64,000 nucleotides of DNA, from assembly GCF_009192945.1 (NCBI RefSeq), contig NZ_NSET01000044.1, positions 124,001 to 188,000 of the forward strand, read 5' to 3'. Under the pieces are notes generated by a model, which was not told where the DNA came from, did no database searches, and was given only the letters and a program-made list of their open reading frames with translations. The DNA is from Xanthomonas maliensis. Lineage in GTDB: Bacteria > Pseudomonadota > Gammaproteobacteria > Xanthomonadales > Xanthomonadaceae. The translations under genes were made by a program, and so were the position numbers. Of this stretch, positions 17,242-29,736 are shown in pieces (the first letter of the stretch is position 1; the number at the start of each line of letters is the position of its first letter).

Positions 17242-18276
17242 TCAGTTGGCGGGGAACACGCCGTAGTGGCGCGCAGCCAGGCGCAGCGGCTGGCCCGGCT
17301 GGTAGGCGCCTGCCGAAGCCGGCAGCTCGACCTCGACCTGGTTGCCGGCCGGCTGCAAGGTAGCGCGCAAGCGCAATCGCCCGCCGCTGCGCTGGGCCCA
17401 CTCCACGGTCGCCGGCCACCCTGCCGGATCTGGCACCAGGTCCTCTGGCCGGACGTAAACATCGACCGGGCCCGCCACCAGGCCACTGTCATTGGCAGGC
17501 AGCGCGTGCCCGGCCACGTCGATCTGGCCCTGCGCCAGCACGCCGGGAATGCGGTTCACCGCACCCACAAAGGAGTAAACGAAGGGCGACGCAGGGCGAT
17601 CGTAGATCGCTGCCGGCGTATCCAACTGTTCGATGCGGCCACGATTGAGGATGGCGACCCGGTCGGCCAGCTCCAAGGCTTCCTCCTGATCGTGGGTGAC
17701 GAACACCGTCGTCAGCCCGGTGCGCTCGTGCAGCTCGCGCAACCAGCGCCGCAGATCGCGCCGGACCTGGGCGTCGAGCGCACCGAACGGCTCGTCCAGC
17801 AGCAGCACACGTGGCTCGATCGCCAGCGCCCGCGCCAGCGCCACCCGTTGCCGTTGGCCACCGGACAATTGCGCGGGATAACGCTGTTCCAGCCCCTGCA
17901 GCTGCACCAGCGCCAGCAGTTCTTCCACCCGCGCGCGAATGCGTGCCTCGGCCCAGCGTTCGGCACCACGGCGGACGCGCAGTCCGAAAGCGATGTTCTC
18001 GAACACGTCCAGATGCTTGAACAACGCGTAATGCTGAAACACGAAGCCGACGCGCCGCGACTGCACGCTCATGCCGGTGGCGTCTTCCTCGCCAAACAAC
18101 ACCTGCCCGCCATCGGCGTGCTCCAGCCCGGCCATGATCCGCAATAGCGTTGTCTTACCCGAGCCGGACGGCCCGAGCAGCGCCAGCAACTCGCCCTGCC
18201 GCACTTCCAGACTGATGTCGTCCAGCGCGGTGAAGCTTTCGAACTGCTTGCGCAGGTGGCGGATGCGGATACCCAT
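17242..18276 (-). CDS. cysA: Sulfate/thiosulfate ABC transporter ATP-binding protein
   Basis: 344 residues. Walker A GPSGSGKT at 35-42, signature LSGGQRQR at 137-144, Walker B VLLLDEP at about 157-163, and the H-loop [11 protein letters not shown]-terminal TOBE-like regulatory region follows ([15 protein letters not shown] onward), typical for CysA. It powers import of sulfate or thiosulfate through CysT/CysW. The start MGIRIRHL was chosen because TGAGGTG lies just upstream and it begins seven bases after the cysW stop; a longer frame reads back into cysW. Confidence 0.96.
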   Translation of the reverse strand: MGIRIRHLRKQFESFTALDDISLEVRQGELLALLGPSGSGKTTLLRIMAGLEHADGGQVLFGEEDATGMSVQSRRVGFVFQHYALFKHLDVFENIAFGLRVRRGAERWAEARIRARVEELLALVQLQGLEQRYPAQLSGGQRQRVALARALAIEPRVLLLDEPFGALDAQVRRDLRRWLRELHERTGLTTVFVTHDQEEALELADRVAILNRGRIEQLDTPAAIYDRPASPFVYSFVGAVNRIPGVLAQGQIDVAGHALPANDSGLVAGPVDVYVRPEDLVPDPAGWPATVEWAQRSGGRLRLRATLQPAGNQVEVELPASAGAYQPGQPLRLAARHYGVFPAN

Positions 18277-18283
18277 AGTCACC

Positions 18284-19237
18284 TCAACGACGGTGGTTGG
18301 CGGCCAGCGCATCGCCGTGCCGCCATTCCAGATAGGTCTTCAACGCCAGCGTCAGTAGCGCGGTCAATGCCAGCAACGAGGCACAGGCGAATGCGGCGCT
18401 GTAGGCGTACTCGTTGTAGAGAATCTCCACGTGCAGCGGCAGCGTATTGGTCCGCCCGCGAATATGCCCGGAGACCACCGACACGGCGCCGAATTCGCCC
18501 ATCGCGCGCGCCGCGCACAGCAGCACGCCGTACAGCAATCCCCAGCGGATATTGGGCAGGGTCACCCGCCAGAACATCTGCCAGCCACTGGCGCCCAGGC
18601 TCAGCGCCGCCAACTCTTCGTCGCTGCCCTGCTGCTCCATCAACGGCATCAGTTCGCGGGCGATGAACGGAAAGGTGACGAAGGTGGTGGCCAGCACGAT
18701 GCCCGGCAGCGCGAACACGATGCGCGGCAACTGCAGCAGGGTGTCGCCCAGCAATGGGAGTTGGACCCGCCAGCCCTCGTCGATCAGCGGCCAGGCCCAA
18801 CCGCTGCGACCGAAGATCAAGACGAAGATCAGGCCGGCCACCACCGGCGACACCGAAAACGGGAGATCGATCAGGCTCACCAACACCCGCTTGCCGGCAA
18901 AGCGATGTTTGCTGATCGCCCAGGCGGCCGCCACCCCAAACACCAGATTCAACGGCAGCACGATCGCGGTAACCACCAGGGTCAGACGGATCGCGGCCAG
19001 CGCATCCGGGTCGACGACCGCACGGGCAAAGGTCTGCCAGCCGCCGCGCAGGGCTTCGGCGAACACCAGCACCAGCGGCAACAGCAGAAACGCCAGCAGG
19101 AAGCCGAGCGCACCGGCGATCAACAGCCACTGCACCCAGCGTGGCTCGGTGGTCGCCGCGGCGGTGACCTGGCGGGTGCGGCGCTGGACCTGTGCGGTTG
19201 GCAGCATGGAGGGCAACGGCGAGACGGCATCGCTCAT
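18284..19237 (-). CDS. cysW: Sulfate ABC transporter permease CysW
   Basis: 317 residues with about six membrane helices. An N-terminal polar extension of about 35 residues precedes the first helix ([22 protein letters not shown]). The permease coupling motif is visible as [22 protein letters not shown] (EAA loop). It forms the membrane channel with CysT. Its ATG overlaps the cysT stop by four bases, and cysA follows seven bases later, so sbp-cysT-cysW-cysA is one operon. Confidence 0.96.
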   Translation of the reverse strand: MSDAVSPLPSMLPTAQVQRRTRQVTAAATTEPRWVQWLLIAGALGFLLAFLLLPLVLVFAEALRGGWQTFARAVVDPDALAAIRLTLVVTAIVLPLNLVFGVAAAWAISKHRFAGKRVLVSLIDLPFSVSPVVAGLIFVLIFGRSGWAWPLIDEGWRVQLPLLGDTLLQLPRIVFALPGIVLATTFVTFPFIARELMPLMEQQGSDEELAALSLGASGWQMFWRVTLPNIRWGLLYGVLLCAARAMGEFGAVSVVSGHIRGRTNTLPLHVEILYNEYAYSAAFACASLLALTALLTLALKTYLEWRHGDALAANHRR

Positions 19238-20094
19238 GCGGGCCTCCGTTGATACCCGAGCAGGCGTGCCTGCAGCGTGTTGACCAGCAACAGGATCACC
19301 AGCGACAACAGCAGCATCGCCGCGGCGATCGCGGTCGCGCCGGCGTAGTCGAACTCCTCCAGCCGGATGGTGATCAGCAACGGGGCGATCTCGGTGGCAT
19401 TGGGCAGGTTGCCGGCGATGAAGATCACCGAGCCGTATTCACCGACCCCGCGCGCGAACGCCAGCGCGAAGCCGGTCAGGACGGCCGGCCACAGGGTCGG
19501 CAACACCACCCGCCGGACCGACTGCCAGCGCGAGGCGCCCAGCGTGGCGGCCGCCTCCTCCAGCTCACGCTCGCTCTCGGCCAGCACCGGCTGTACCACC
19601 CGCACGACGAACGGCAGGCCGACGAACACCAGGGCGATCACGATGCCCAACGGCGTGTAGGCCACCTTGAGACCGAAGGCCTCCAGCCAGCGACCGACCC
19701 AGCCATTGCCGCCATAGAGCGCGGTCAAGGCGATGCCGGCTACTGCGGTGGGCAAGGCGAACGGCAAATCGATCACTGCATCGAACAGGCGCTTGCCGGG
19801 AAAGCGGTAGCGCACGAACACCCAGGCGACCCAGGTCCCCATCACCGCGTTGAACGCGCCAGCGGCCAGCGCGGTACCGAAGCTGAGCCGCAAGGCCGCC
19901 AACACCCGCGGCTCGCTCCAGACCCGCCACAGGCCGTCCCAACCCAGGCCACTGGCCTTGACGAACAGGCCCAGCAAGGGGATCAGCACGATCAACCCCA
20001 GCCAGGCCAGGGTGATCCCCAGACTCAGACCCAGCCCCGGCAGCACGCGGCGGCGGCGGCGCGGCATCGGGGGAGAAGCAACCGACGTCGGCAT
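19234..20094 (-). CDS. cysT: Sulfate ABC transporter permease CysT
   Basis: 286 residues, six predicted helices, opening with basic RRRRRVLPGLGLSLGITLAWL. The EAA-type coupling loop is ELEEAAATLGASRWQSVRRVVLP. It is also called CysU. It pairs with CysW in the sulfate importer. The start is three bases after the sbp stop, and the stop overlaps cysW by four bases. Confidence 0.96.
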   Translation of the reverse strand: MPTSVASPPMPRRRRRVLPGLGLSLGITLAWLGLIVLIPLLGLFVKASGLGWDGLWRVWSEPRVLAALRLSFGTALAAGAFNAVMGTWVAWVFVRYRFPGKRLFDAVIDLPFALPTAVAGIALTALYGGNGWVGRWLEAFGLKVAYTPLGIVIALVFVGLPFVVRVVQPVLAESERELEEAAATLGASRWQSVRRVVLPTLWPAVLTGFALAFARGVGEYGSVIFIAGNLPNATEIAPLLITIRLEEFDYAGATAIAAAMLLLSLVILLLVNTLQARLLGYQRRPA

Positions 20095-20097
20095 GGC

Positions 20098-21111
20098 TTA
20101 CTTGCTGGCCTGGATCTGATCGAACACGCCTCCGTCGGCGAAATGCTCCTGCTGCGCCTTGTCCCACGAGCCGAAGGCTTCCTGGATGGTGACCAGCTTG
20201 ATGTCGGCAAACCGTGCCAGGTCGGCCTGGTCGGCATATTCCGGATGGCGCGGCCGGTAGAAATGCTTGGCTGCCAGCTTCTGGCCTTCCGGCGCGTAGA
20301 GATAGCGCAGATAGGCCTCGGCCACTTCGCGCGTGCCGTGCTTATCGACGTTCTTGTCCACTAGCGCGACCGAGGGCTCGGCCAGGATCGACAACTTCGG
20401 CACCACGATCTCGAACTTGTCCTTGCCCAGCTCCTCGCGCGCCAGCAGGGCTTCGTTCTCCCAGGCCAGCAGCACATCGCCAATACCGCGCTGGGCGAAG
20501 GTGGTGGTGGCGCCACGCGCACCGGTATCGAGCACCGGCACGTTGCGGAACAGCGCACGCATATAGCGCAGGATCCGCTCGCGGTCGCCCTTGAAGATAT
20601 GGTCGGCGTAGGCCCAGGCGGCCAGGTAGTTCCAGCGCGCGCCACCGGAGGTCTTCGGGTTGGGCGTCACCACCGACACGCCCGAGCGCAGCAGGTCCGG
20701 CCAATCCTTGATGTTCTTGGGGTTGCCCTTGCGCACCAGGAACACGATGGTCGAGGTGTATGGGGCGCTGTTGTCGGGCAGGCGACGCTCCCAGTCGCTG
20801 TCGATCAGCTTGGCCTTCTGTGCGATCGCATCGACATCGTAGGCCAGCGCCAGCGTCACCACGTCGGCCTCGATGCCGTCGATCACCGCGCGCGCCTGCT
20901 TGCCCGAGCCGCCATGCGAGGTTTCCACCGTCACCGTGTCCTGCGGATGTTGCTGTTTCCAGTGTGCGGCGAAGGCGGCGTTGTAGTCGCGGTAGAACTC
21001 GCGCGTGGGGTCGTAACTGACGTTGAGCAGGCCGATGTCGCGTGCGGCCGCCGGCCCGGCGATCAGCCAGGCACAGAGCAGGAGGAAAACGAGGCGGTAG
21101 CGATGGGTCAC
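20098..21111 (-). CDS. sbp: Periplasmic sulfate-binding protein
   Basis: 337 residues. Signal peptide [18 protein letters not shown], then [20 protein letters not shown], the conserved N terminus of Sbp/CysP proteins. Further family motifs are [29 protein letters not shown] (read in two parts) and [19 protein letters not shown]. It delivers sulfate to CysTWA. The start is a GTG with AGGAG six bases upstream; the longer open frame extends into the region divergent from kbl. It is the first gene of the transporter operon. Confidence 0.95.
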   Translation of the reverse strand: MTHRYRLVFLLLCAWLIAGPAAARDIGLLNVSYDPTREFYRDYNAAFAAHWKQQHPQDTVTVETSHGGSGKQARAVIDGIEADVVTLALAYDVDAIAQKAKLIDSDWERRLPDNSAPYTSTIVFLVRKGNPKNIKDWPDLLRSGVSVVTPNPKTSGGARWNYLAAWAYADHIFKGDRERILRYMRALFRNVPVLDTGARGATTTFAQRGIGDVLLAWENEALLAREELGKDKFEIVVPKLSILAEPSVALVDKNVDKHGTREVAEAYLRYLYAPEGQKLAAKHFYRPRHPEYADQADLARFADIKLVTIQEAFGSWDKAQQEHFADGGVFDQIQASK

Positions 21112-21283
21112 AGCAGTCTCCTGGCGCGGGGGCACAGCCTGGGCAGGCAAGCATGCCATGCTGCGCAGCGGCATGCGGACGGTGAAATGACATCCGGACC
21201 ATGCCTTATGCCATTTTTGCATGACATAGTGGTAGCCGGGTGTGATCGTTAAAATTGCAGCACTTCCCGTCACCGCGATCGCC

Positions 21284-22492
21284 ATGACCACTGCTCCCGC
21301 CGCGCTCACCGCGCATTACGCCGCCGAACTGGACGCCATCCAGGCCCAGGGCCTGTTCAAGTCCGAGCGCATCATCACCGGCCCGCAGTCGGCGGAGATC
21401 ACGCTGGCCGATGGCCGCCGCGTGCTGAACTTCTGCGCCAACAACTATTTGGGCCTGGCCGACCACCCGGACATCATCCAGGCCGCCAAGGATGCGCTGG
21501 ACAGCCACGGCTTCGGCATGGCCTCGGTGCGTTTTATCTGCGGCACCCAGGATCTGCATAAGCAGCTCGAGCGCACCATCGCCGACTTCTTCGGCACCGA
21601 GGACACCATCCTGTACGCGGCCTGCTTCGACGCCAATGGCGGCTTGTTCGAACCGCTGCTCGGCGAGCAGGACGCCATCATTTCCGATGCGCTCAACCAT
21701 GCCTCGATCATCGATGGCGTGCGCCTGTGCAAGGCCAAGCGCTTCCGCTACGCCAACTGCGACATGGCCGACCTGGAGGCGCAGCTGCAGGCGGCCGATG
21801 CCGCCGGTTGCCGTACCAAGCTGATCACCACCGATGGCGTGTTCTCGATGGATGGCTTCATCGCCCCGCTCGACGAGATCACCGCGCTGGCGCGCAAGTA
21901 CGGCGCGTTGGTGCATATCGACGAATGCCATGCCACCGGCTTCCTCGGCGCGACCGGCCGCGGCTCGGCCGAGGTCAAGGGCGTGCTCGACCGCATCGAC
22001 ATCTTCACCGGCACGCTGGGCAAGGCGATGGGCGGAGCGCTTGGCGGCTTCACCACCGCCAAGCGCGAAGTGATCGAGCTGCTGCGCCAGCGTTCGCGCC
22101 CCTATCTATTCTCCAATTCGCTGCCGCCGCACGTGGTGGCCGCTGGCATCAAGGCCTTCGAGATGCTCGAAGCCGCTGGCGACTTGCGCACCCGTCTGGT
22201 CGACAACACCGCGTATTTCCGCCAGCAGATGACTGCGGCCGGCTTCGACCTCAAGCCCGGTGTGCATCCGATCAGCCCGGTGATGCTGTACGACGCGCCG
22301 CTGGCGCAGCGCTTTGCCGAGCGCCTGCTGGAGGAAGGCATCTATGCCATCGGCTTCTTCTACCCGGTCGTGCCCAAGGGCCAGGCCCGTATCCGCACCC
22401 AGATCAGCGCCGCACATACGCGAGCGCAGCTGGAACAGGCGATCGATGCCTTCGTACGCATCGGTCGCGAACTCGGCGTCGTCTCGGCCTAG
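21284..22492 (+). CDS. kbl: Glycine C-acetyltransferase (2-amino-3-ketobutyrate CoA ligase)
   Basis: 402 residues (E. coli 398). A PLP-dependent alpha-oxoamine synthase that splits 2-amino-3-ketobutyrate with CoA into glycine and acetyl-CoA, the second step after Tdh. The PLP lysine is Lys247 in [14 protein letters not shown]. Also seen are [30 protein letters not shown] and [12 protein letters not shown]. The ATG at [13 protein letters not shown] matches the family start; an in-frame GTG 42 bases earlier is less likely. It is transcribed away from sbp. Confidence 0.97.
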   Translation: MTTAPAALTAHYAAELDAIQAQGLFKSERIITGPQSAEITLADGRRVLNFCANNYLGLADHPDIIQAAKDALDSHGFGMASVRFICGTQDLHKQLERTIADFFGTEDTILYAACFDANGGLFEPLLGEQDAIISDALNHASIIDGVRLCKAKRFRYANCDMADLEAQLQAADAAGCRTKLITTDGVFSMDGFIAPLDEITALARKYGALVHIDECHATGFLGATGRGSAEVKGVLDRIDIFTGTLGKAMGGALGGFTTAKREVIELLRQRSRPYLFSNSLPPHVVAAGIKAFEMLEAAGDLRTRLVDNTAYFRQQMTAAGFDLKPGVHPISPVMLYDAPLAQRFAERLLEEGIYAIGFFYPVVPKGQARIRTQISAAHTRAQLEQAIDAFVRIGRELGVVSA

Positions 22493-22687
22493 CCGACAAG
22501 CCGCAGCGCACCTGCAACGTCTTTGGCGCGATACAGCCGCGGCACGCAGGATGCCTGGCGAGAATCTGCCGCGTTCCACCGCGCCATACCGGCTGGCGCC
22601 CGAACGCCCCACGCGCTGCGTGAGCCGCTCGGGCGCCCACCCAACATGCCGCCGGCAGCAGCGGTGGTGGCGCGGGGCGGTCCGCTG

Positions 22688-23077
22688 ATGCGCACGGCCT
22701 TACGCCGAAGATTGCTGCTGGCGGCCTTGACCGATACCCAGGCCCAGCCGGTGGATGCCGGCTGGGAGACGCGCTGCCTGCACTGCCGACGCCGGCTGCT
22801 GCTGCGGGCCGATGGCGAGCCGCTCGGCCACACCACCCTCGAGCACGTGGTGCCGCAGGCCTGGTTCGGCCGTCGCGCCGCTGCCGCCCTGTGCGCGCAG
22901 GTCGGCGGCGATGCCAACGACCCGCGCAACCTGGCCTTGGCCTGTGCCGGCTGCAATCACGCCAAGGGCCGCCGTCACGACGCCAATGGCGCCGGCGACC
23001 CGCGTGCGCACGAGGTCGTTGCCGCGCTGCTCAGCGCACGCCTGGCGCGCTGGCGGACACCGCCGCCAGCGCACTGA
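22688..23077 (+). CDS. Small HNH endonuclease-like protein
   Basis: About 129 residues from MRTALRRRLLLAALTD; an in-frame ATG 42 bases earlier is also possible. The HNH fold is shown by the paired zinc-knuckle cysteines CLHC (30, 33) and CAGC (86, 89), the LEHVVPQAWFG segment with His53, and NDPRNLALACAGCNHAKG with Asn81 and His91. Such single-domain HNH proteins occur widely in bacteria; most have no known target. Its last 47 bases overlap the 3' end of the convergent pseudouridine synthase gene. Confidence 0.8.
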   Translation: MRTALRRRLLLAALTDTQAQPVDAGWETRCLHCRRRLLLRADGEPLGHTTLEHVVPQAWFGRRAAAALCAQVGGDANDPRNLALACAGCNHAKGRRHDANGAGDPRAHEVVAALLSARLARWRTPPPAH

Positions 23078-23867
23078 ATTCGTCGGCCTCAAGTCGCCGC
23101 CAGGCGCCCTTGCCCAAGTCTCCCAATTGCAGCGGTCCGATCGCCACCCGCACCAGGCGCAGCACACCGATATCCAGTGCGCCCAGCAGGCGGCGGATCT
23201 GCCGATTGCGGCCTTCGTCGAGCACGATCTCCAGCCAGGCGTTGCGCTCGCCTTCGCGCAACACGAGCGCCTGCTTGGCGCGCAGCAGGGTGCTGCCATC
23301 CTCCGGATCGACCACGCCGGTCTGCAGTTGCGCCAACTGCGCGGCGTCCAGATGGCGATCGACCTGTACGTGATAGGTCTTGTCCGGACCGCGTGCGGGG
23401 TCGGTGACGGCCGCCGCCCACTGCGGATCGTTGCTGAAGAGCAGCAGTCCCTCGCTGGCCTTGTCCAGCCGGCCAACCGGTGCCAGCCAGGGCAGACCGG
23501 CGCCATCGAAGCAGCGATAGACGGTGTCGCGTCCCTGCTCGTCGCGCACCGTGGTCACCATGCCACGCGGCTTGTTGAGCGCCACATAGCAGCGCGCTGG
23601 CCCGGCCAGCGGCTGCCCGTCGACCGTGATTTGCGCCGATTGATCGCCGCGCAGCGGCAGCTCGGGGTCGCGGACCACGCGACCGCCAAGCGCAACCCGG
23701 CCATCGGCGATCCAGCGTGCCGCCTCGGTGCGCGAGCACACGCCCAACTTGGACAGCACGCGTGCCAGGCCATACCGCGGCGCGGTAGCGGCGCCACCGG
23801 CGCGCGCCGGCACAGCGGGCAGCCGCGGGGAATGCCGGGGCGCAGCCGGCGGGCGTCGCCGGGTCAT
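23031..23867 (-). CDS. rRNA large-subunit-type pseudouridine synthase (RluB/RsuA family)
   Basis: 278 residues. N-terminal basic Pro/Ala-rich tail (1-30), S4 RNA-binding domain at about 32-78 (YGLARVLSKLGVCSRTEAAR), then the RsuA/RluB/E/F catalytic domain with VGRLDKASEGLLLFSND, Asp135 being catalytic. KPRGMVTTVRDEQGR and LDEGRNRQIRRLLGAL are family-specific. It isomerises a uridine in rRNA; RluB, RluE and RluF types cannot be told apart here, although the S4 domain argues against RluE. The ATG is chosen as the first in-frame Met upstream of the S4 domain; the longer frame is an artefact. Confidence 0.9.
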   Translation of the reverse strand: MTRRRPPAAPRHSPRLPAVPARAGGAATAPRYGLARVLSKLGVCSRTEAARWIADGRVALGGRVVRDPELPLRGDQSAQITVDGQPLAGPARCYVALNKPRGMVTTVRDEQGRDTVYRCFDGAGLPWLAPVGRLDKASEGLLLFSNDPQWAAAVTDPARGPDKTYHVQVDRHLDAAQLAQLQTGVVDPEDGSTLLRAKQALVLREGERNAWLEIVLDEGRNRQIRRLLGALDIGVLRLVRVAIGPLQLGDLGKGAWRRLEADEFSALAAVSASAPGVR

Positions 23868-23886
23868 GCGGCCCCGTCCTTTTGAC

Positions 23887-24381
23887 TTACTTGTCCTGGA
23901 CCGGCTTGGCGTCGGCTGCCGGCGCAGGCGCCGCTGCCGCACCCGCCGCCGGACGCGCCTTGACCACGCGCACACCGCGCGCCTTCATCCAGGCATCGAA
24001 CTCCTCGGCGGTCATGCGCTTACCACCCTGGCTCATGTCGAAGCGCCACGGGGTGTTGTCGAACGCGGTCTGCGCTTTATAGGCCGCCGGGTCGTTCGGG
24101 TTGATCGTGGCGCCGGCCTTGGCCAGGTCCTGACAACCATCTACGCGCAAGCGCAGCAGCACGCGGTCCACCGACTGATCGCTGGTATAGGGCTGCGCCA
24201 GCACACCGGTCGGCACGCCGAGCTGCACGCTGCGGGTATAGAACTCTCCGGCGGCCGGGGCGATCACCGTCGCCGGCAACGGCAATGGCGGCGCGACCAT
24301 GCTGCCGGAACAATTGGGAGCGGCGTAGGCGGCGGGAATCAAAGCGAGACAGAGCAATCCTGCCGAGACGGTACGCAGCAT
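23887..24381 (-). CDS. Small secreted protein of unknown function
   Basis: 164 residues with a signal peptide (MLRTVSAGLLCLALIPAAYA, cleavage near 20). The mature protein has two cysteines (PNCSGS and VDGCQD), a central segment resembling a small binding domain (DRVLLRLRVDGCQDLAKAG) and an Ala/Pro-rich C-terminal tail. No known family is recognised. It lies between the pseudouridine synthase and ompA-like genes on the same strand, but with gaps that suggest its own promoter. Confidence 0.75.
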   Translation of the reverse strand: MLRTVSAGLLCLALIPAAYAAPNCSGSMVAPPLPLPATVIAPAAGEFYTRSVQLGVPTGVLAQPYTSDQSVDRVLLRLRVDGCQDLAKAGATINPNDPAAYKAQTAFDNTPWRFDMSQGGKRMTAEEFDAWMKARGVRVVKARPAAGAAAAPAPAADAKPVQDK

Positions 24382-24535
24382 CGTGGTTTCTTCCGTTGGG
24401 TTGTCGACGCGGCGAGTGTAGGCAGCGATGAACGCCGTTTCAACAGGAACTTTGCCCCAACGTGCAACCGATCCGCGCGCCAGGCGTCGCGGGGAACCAG
24501 CAGCGTGGTTGGCAACGATCCGGGCACGGAAAAAA

Positions 24536-24564
24536 ACAAAACCCGGCGCGAGGCCGGGTTTTGT
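24536..24564 (-). terminator. Rho-independent terminator of the OmpA-family gene
   Basis: On the minus strand the stem ACAAAACCCGGC / GCCGGGTTTTGT with a five-base loop is followed by a run of T residues. It begins about 20 bases after the ompA-like stop codon. Confidence 0.9.
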
Positions 24565-24583
24565 TCGAAGCAGACGCGTCCGA

Positions 24584-25705
24584 TTAGTTCTGGACGTTCA
24601 GCTCGGTACGACGGTTCTTGGCGCGGCCTTCCGGATTGTCCGAACCATCCGGGTTGGTGTTCGGCGCAATCGGACGGCTCTCGCCGTAGCCGATCGGACC
24701 GACCAGACGCGAGGCATCGACACCGTTCTTGGTCAGGTAGTCGTACACCGCGCTGGCGCGACGCTCGGACAGCTTCTGGTTGTACTGCTCGGTACCCTTC
24801 GAGTCGGTGTGACCGGCGACCTCGACCTTCAGGTCGGGGTAACGCTTCAGGATCTCGGTTGCTTCGCCCAGGATGGCCAGCGCGTCCGGACGCAGGGTCG
24901 ACTTGTTGAAGTCGAAGTTCACGCCCTTCAGGTCGATCGACACCGGCACCGGGCAGCCGTCCGGACCGATGGTCTGGCCAGGCTGGGAGTTCGGGCACTT
25001 GTCGTCGCAGTTGTTGACGCCGTCGCCGTCGTCATCCAGATCGGCGCAGCTCGGAGCAACCGGCGCCGGAGCCGGCGGCGGAGCGGTGGCCGGAGCAGGC
25101 CCCAGCGGAATCACGACGCCAACCGAAGCCAGCACGTCGCCGAACCAATCCTTGTCCGAACCCGGCGAAACGCCGGCGACCGGGGTACGCACGCTCTGGT
25201 CGTCGAAATCGGCGCGGTAGGCAATTTCGGCACGCACGGCAACGCGCTTGTCGAAGGTGGTCTGCAGACCGACACCAGCCTTGGCGGCAAAGTTGCCGTC
25301 CTTACGCTGACCCGGCGACACCGGGCTCGGGGTCGCGTCGAACTCTTCTTCCGAACGCTGGTAGCCCAGGCCGAACAGCAGGTACGGGTTCCAGCCGCGG
25401 CCTTCCTGGATGAAGTGGCGACGCAGATCGAACGAGATGCCGTACTGGCTCCAGTTCAGATCCTGGTTCTTGTCGAAGTTCGGGTTCTGATAGTTCAGCT
25501 CGCCATCGATCGACCAGTTCGGGCTGACGAACTTACCCAGGCCCAGGGTGACGAACGGGGCATCGTTGGTCAGACGGTCTTTGTCCTGGAAGTTGAAGCC
25601 AGCGCTACCGGTCAGATACCAACGATCATCGAACTCCTGCGCGGAGGCTGCCTGGGCAACTGCCAGACCGCCCAACAACGCGGCAGTGAGAATTTTCTTG
25701 TTCAT
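24584..25705 (-). CDS. OmpA-family outer-membrane porin
   Basis: 373 residues. Signal peptide MNKKILTAALLGGLAVAQAA; eight-stranded barrel at about 23-205 (WYLTGSAGFNFQ, YLLFGLGYQRS); Ala/Pro linker; a calcium-binding thrombospondin type 3-like stretch (LDDDGDGVNNCDDKCPNS); then an OmpA C-terminal peptidoglycan-binding domain (VNFDFNKSTLRPDAL, VAGHTDSKGTEQYNQKLSERRA, RAKNRRTELNV). It links the outer membrane to the wall and is usually among the most abundant proteins. The ATG has AGGAG at good spacing; the longer frame lies in the leader. Confidence 0.95.
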   Translation of the reverse strand: MNKKILTAALLGGLAVAQAASAQEFDDRWYLTGSAGFNFQDKDRLTNDAPFVTLGLGKFVSPNWSIDGELNYQNPNFDKNQDLNWSQYGISFDLRRHFIQEGRGWNPYLLFGLGYQRSEEEFDATPSPVSPGQRKDGNFAAKAGVGLQTTFDKRVAVRAEIAYRADFDDQSVRTPVAGVSPGSDKDWFGDVLASVGVVIPLGPAPATAPPPAPAPVAPSCADLDDDGDGVNNCDDKCPNSQPGQTIGPDGCPVPVSIDLKGVNFDFNKSTLRPDALAILGEATEILKRYPDLKVEVAGHTDSKGTEQYNQKLSERRASAVYDYLTKNGVDASRLVGPIGYGESRPIAPNTNPDGSDNPEGRAKNRRTELNVQN

Positions 25706-26122
25706 GTATACAGCTCCTTCTTTCAGGGAGATAAAACCGATAGAGGCGTTGTTCTTGGTAAAGATGCTCGTCACATCCAGAGCCATCGCGGCGCAGAGTA
25801 AGCCCGCCTAAGTGAAGATCGCGTTAACGGTCATATAACATGTGAAAGCAATCATCAGCACCTGAAGACCTTGATAATACTACGTATACAGCTTCATGAA
25901 GGACGCCGTCTGCATCCCTGTTTCGGGCCGTAAACCGCATGAACGGCACCCCAATTAAGCCAGTTGAAGAGCGCCACTTGGGGCCTCGGTTCACGCTTGA
26001 GCACGGCAGCGACAGACGACATTGGTGAATGCACTGCCTGTTGCGACCTGAATTCGCCGGGACATGGTTGCGGACAGCCGGCGCCACAACGCACCCTGAA
26101 CTCCCCACTCCGAGAGTCGCCA
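25706..26122. other. Leader and promoter region of the OmpA-family gene
   Basis: About 417 bases between divergent genes. A distinctly AT-rich stretch at about 25806-25895 probably contains the ompA-type promoter, with a leader of about 100 bases or more. I could not place a unique -35/-10 pair. Minus-strand frames through 25824-26123 are not convincing genes. Confidence 0.45.
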
Positions 26123-27145
26123 ATGAAAGCCGTTGCCCTGACCCGCTACCTGCCGATCGATGCCGACGACGCCCTGCTTGACATGGAGCTGCCGGCGCCG
26201 CCAGCGCCGCAAGGCCACGACGTGTTGGTTCGGGTCGAGGCGGTTTCGGTCAATCCGGTCGATACCAAGGTGCGCGCGCCCAAGTCCCAGGTCCCGGATG
26301 CGCCGAAGGTGCTGGGTTACGACGCCGCCGGTGTGGTCGAGGCGGTCGGTCCGGAGGTCACCGCCTTCGCCGTCGGCGACGAGGTGTACTACGCCGGCGA
26401 TATCGGCCGTGCAGGCAGCAACGCGCAATATCAATTGGTGGATGCGCGCATCGCCGGCTGCAAACCCACCTCGCTCAGCTTCGCCCAGGCGGCAGCGCTA
26501 CCGCTGACCACGCTCACGGCCTGGGAACTGTTGTTCCAGCGCATGCCGTTCACCTTCGATGGCGTGCGCAATCGCGGCAAGCAGTTGTTGATCATCGGCG
26601 GTGCCGGCGGCGTGGGATCGATCGCCATCCAGTTGGCGCGCCACGCCGGCTTCACCGTGATCGCCACGGCCTCGCGGCCGGAGACCAGCGAATGGGTGCG
26701 ACAGATGGGCGCGCATCATGTCATCGACCACCATCAACCGTTGCCGCCGCAATTGCAGGCGCTGGGCGTGGATCACGTCGACGCCGCACTCAACCTGGCC
26801 GATACCGACCGCTACTGGACGGTGCTGGGCGAATTGCTGGCACCGCAAGGACATGTCGGCCTGATCGTCGAGCCGCGCGGGCCGCTGTCGATTGGCGACC
26901 CTTATAAGTCCAAGTCCATCAGCATCCACTGGGAGTTCATGTTCACGCGCGCGCGCTACGCCAGCGACGATATGGTCGAGCAGCATCGCATCCTCAACCG
27001 GGTCGCCAGCTTGATCGACGCCGGCGAGCTCCGTACCACCCATACCGAGACCTTGTCGCCAATCAACGCACAACAGTTGCGCGAGGCCCACCGCCGGCTG
27101 GAAAGCGGCGGCACCGTCGGCAAGCTGGTCGTCGCTGGCTGGTAA
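26123..27145 (+). CDS. Zinc-type alcohol dehydrogenase-like / quinone oxidoreductase family protein
   Basis: 340 residues. GroES-like N-terminal half (MKAVALTRYLPIDADDALLD, VLGYDAAGVVEAVG) and a Rossmann half with LLIIGGAGGVGSIAIQLARHAG at about 155-175. It lacks the Cys/His set for catalytic zinc seen in true alcohol dehydrogenases, as in the QOR-like TIGR02817 group, so it probably reduces quinones or enones with NADPH. A weak GAGAG precedes the ATG. It stands alone, divergent from the OmpA-like gene. Confidence 0.9.
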   Translation: MKAVALTRYLPIDADDALLDMELPAPPAPQGHDVLVRVEAVSVNPVDTKVRAPKSQVPDAPKVLGYDAAGVVEAVGPEVTAFAVGDEVYYAGDIGRAGSNAQYQLVDARIAGCKPTSLSFAQAAALPLTTLTAWELLFQRMPFTFDGVRNRGKQLLIIGGAGGVGSIAIQLARHAGFTVIATASRPETSEWVRQMGAHHVIDHHQPLPPQLQALGVDHVDAALNLADTDRYWTVLGELLAPQGHVGLIVEPRGPLSIGDPYKSKSISIHWEFMFTRARYASDDMVEQHRILNRVASLIDAGELRTTHTETLSPINAQQLREAHRRLESGGTVGKLVVAGW

Positions 27146-29572
<2,427 letters not shown>

Positions 29573-29608
29573 CGCGTGTTCTGCACGTCGAGGTGAGTGC
29601 GAAGCGTC

Positions 29609-29641
29609 CTGCAGCGCGTTGAGACAAGGCGTGCGCTGCAG
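29609..29641. repeat. Inverted repeat after the fadH-like gene
   Basis: CTGCAGCGC and GCGCTGCAG form a perfect nine-base inverted repeat with a 15-base loop, 37 bases after the stop. There is no T-run, so intrinsic termination is not clear. Confidence 0.5.
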
Positions 29642-29736
29642 CCCAGGCGGTCGGCCCTGCCATGCAGGGCTCCCAGCTGCAATCGGCGCCCATTGCCCGT
29701 CTTGGTGCTGTCGTCTTGGCGCGCTATAAGGCCAGC

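Noticed and set aside
21199-21236. CysB or similar site before sbp
   Set aside because: An imperfect ATGCCA/TGCAT arrangement is present, but CysB sites are too loose to call from one instance.
25894-26094. Transposase-like fragment (FNWLNWGAVHAVYG) upstream of the OmpA-like gene
   Set aside because: The resemblance to an IS transposase end is too weak, and no inverted repeats or other IS parts are present.
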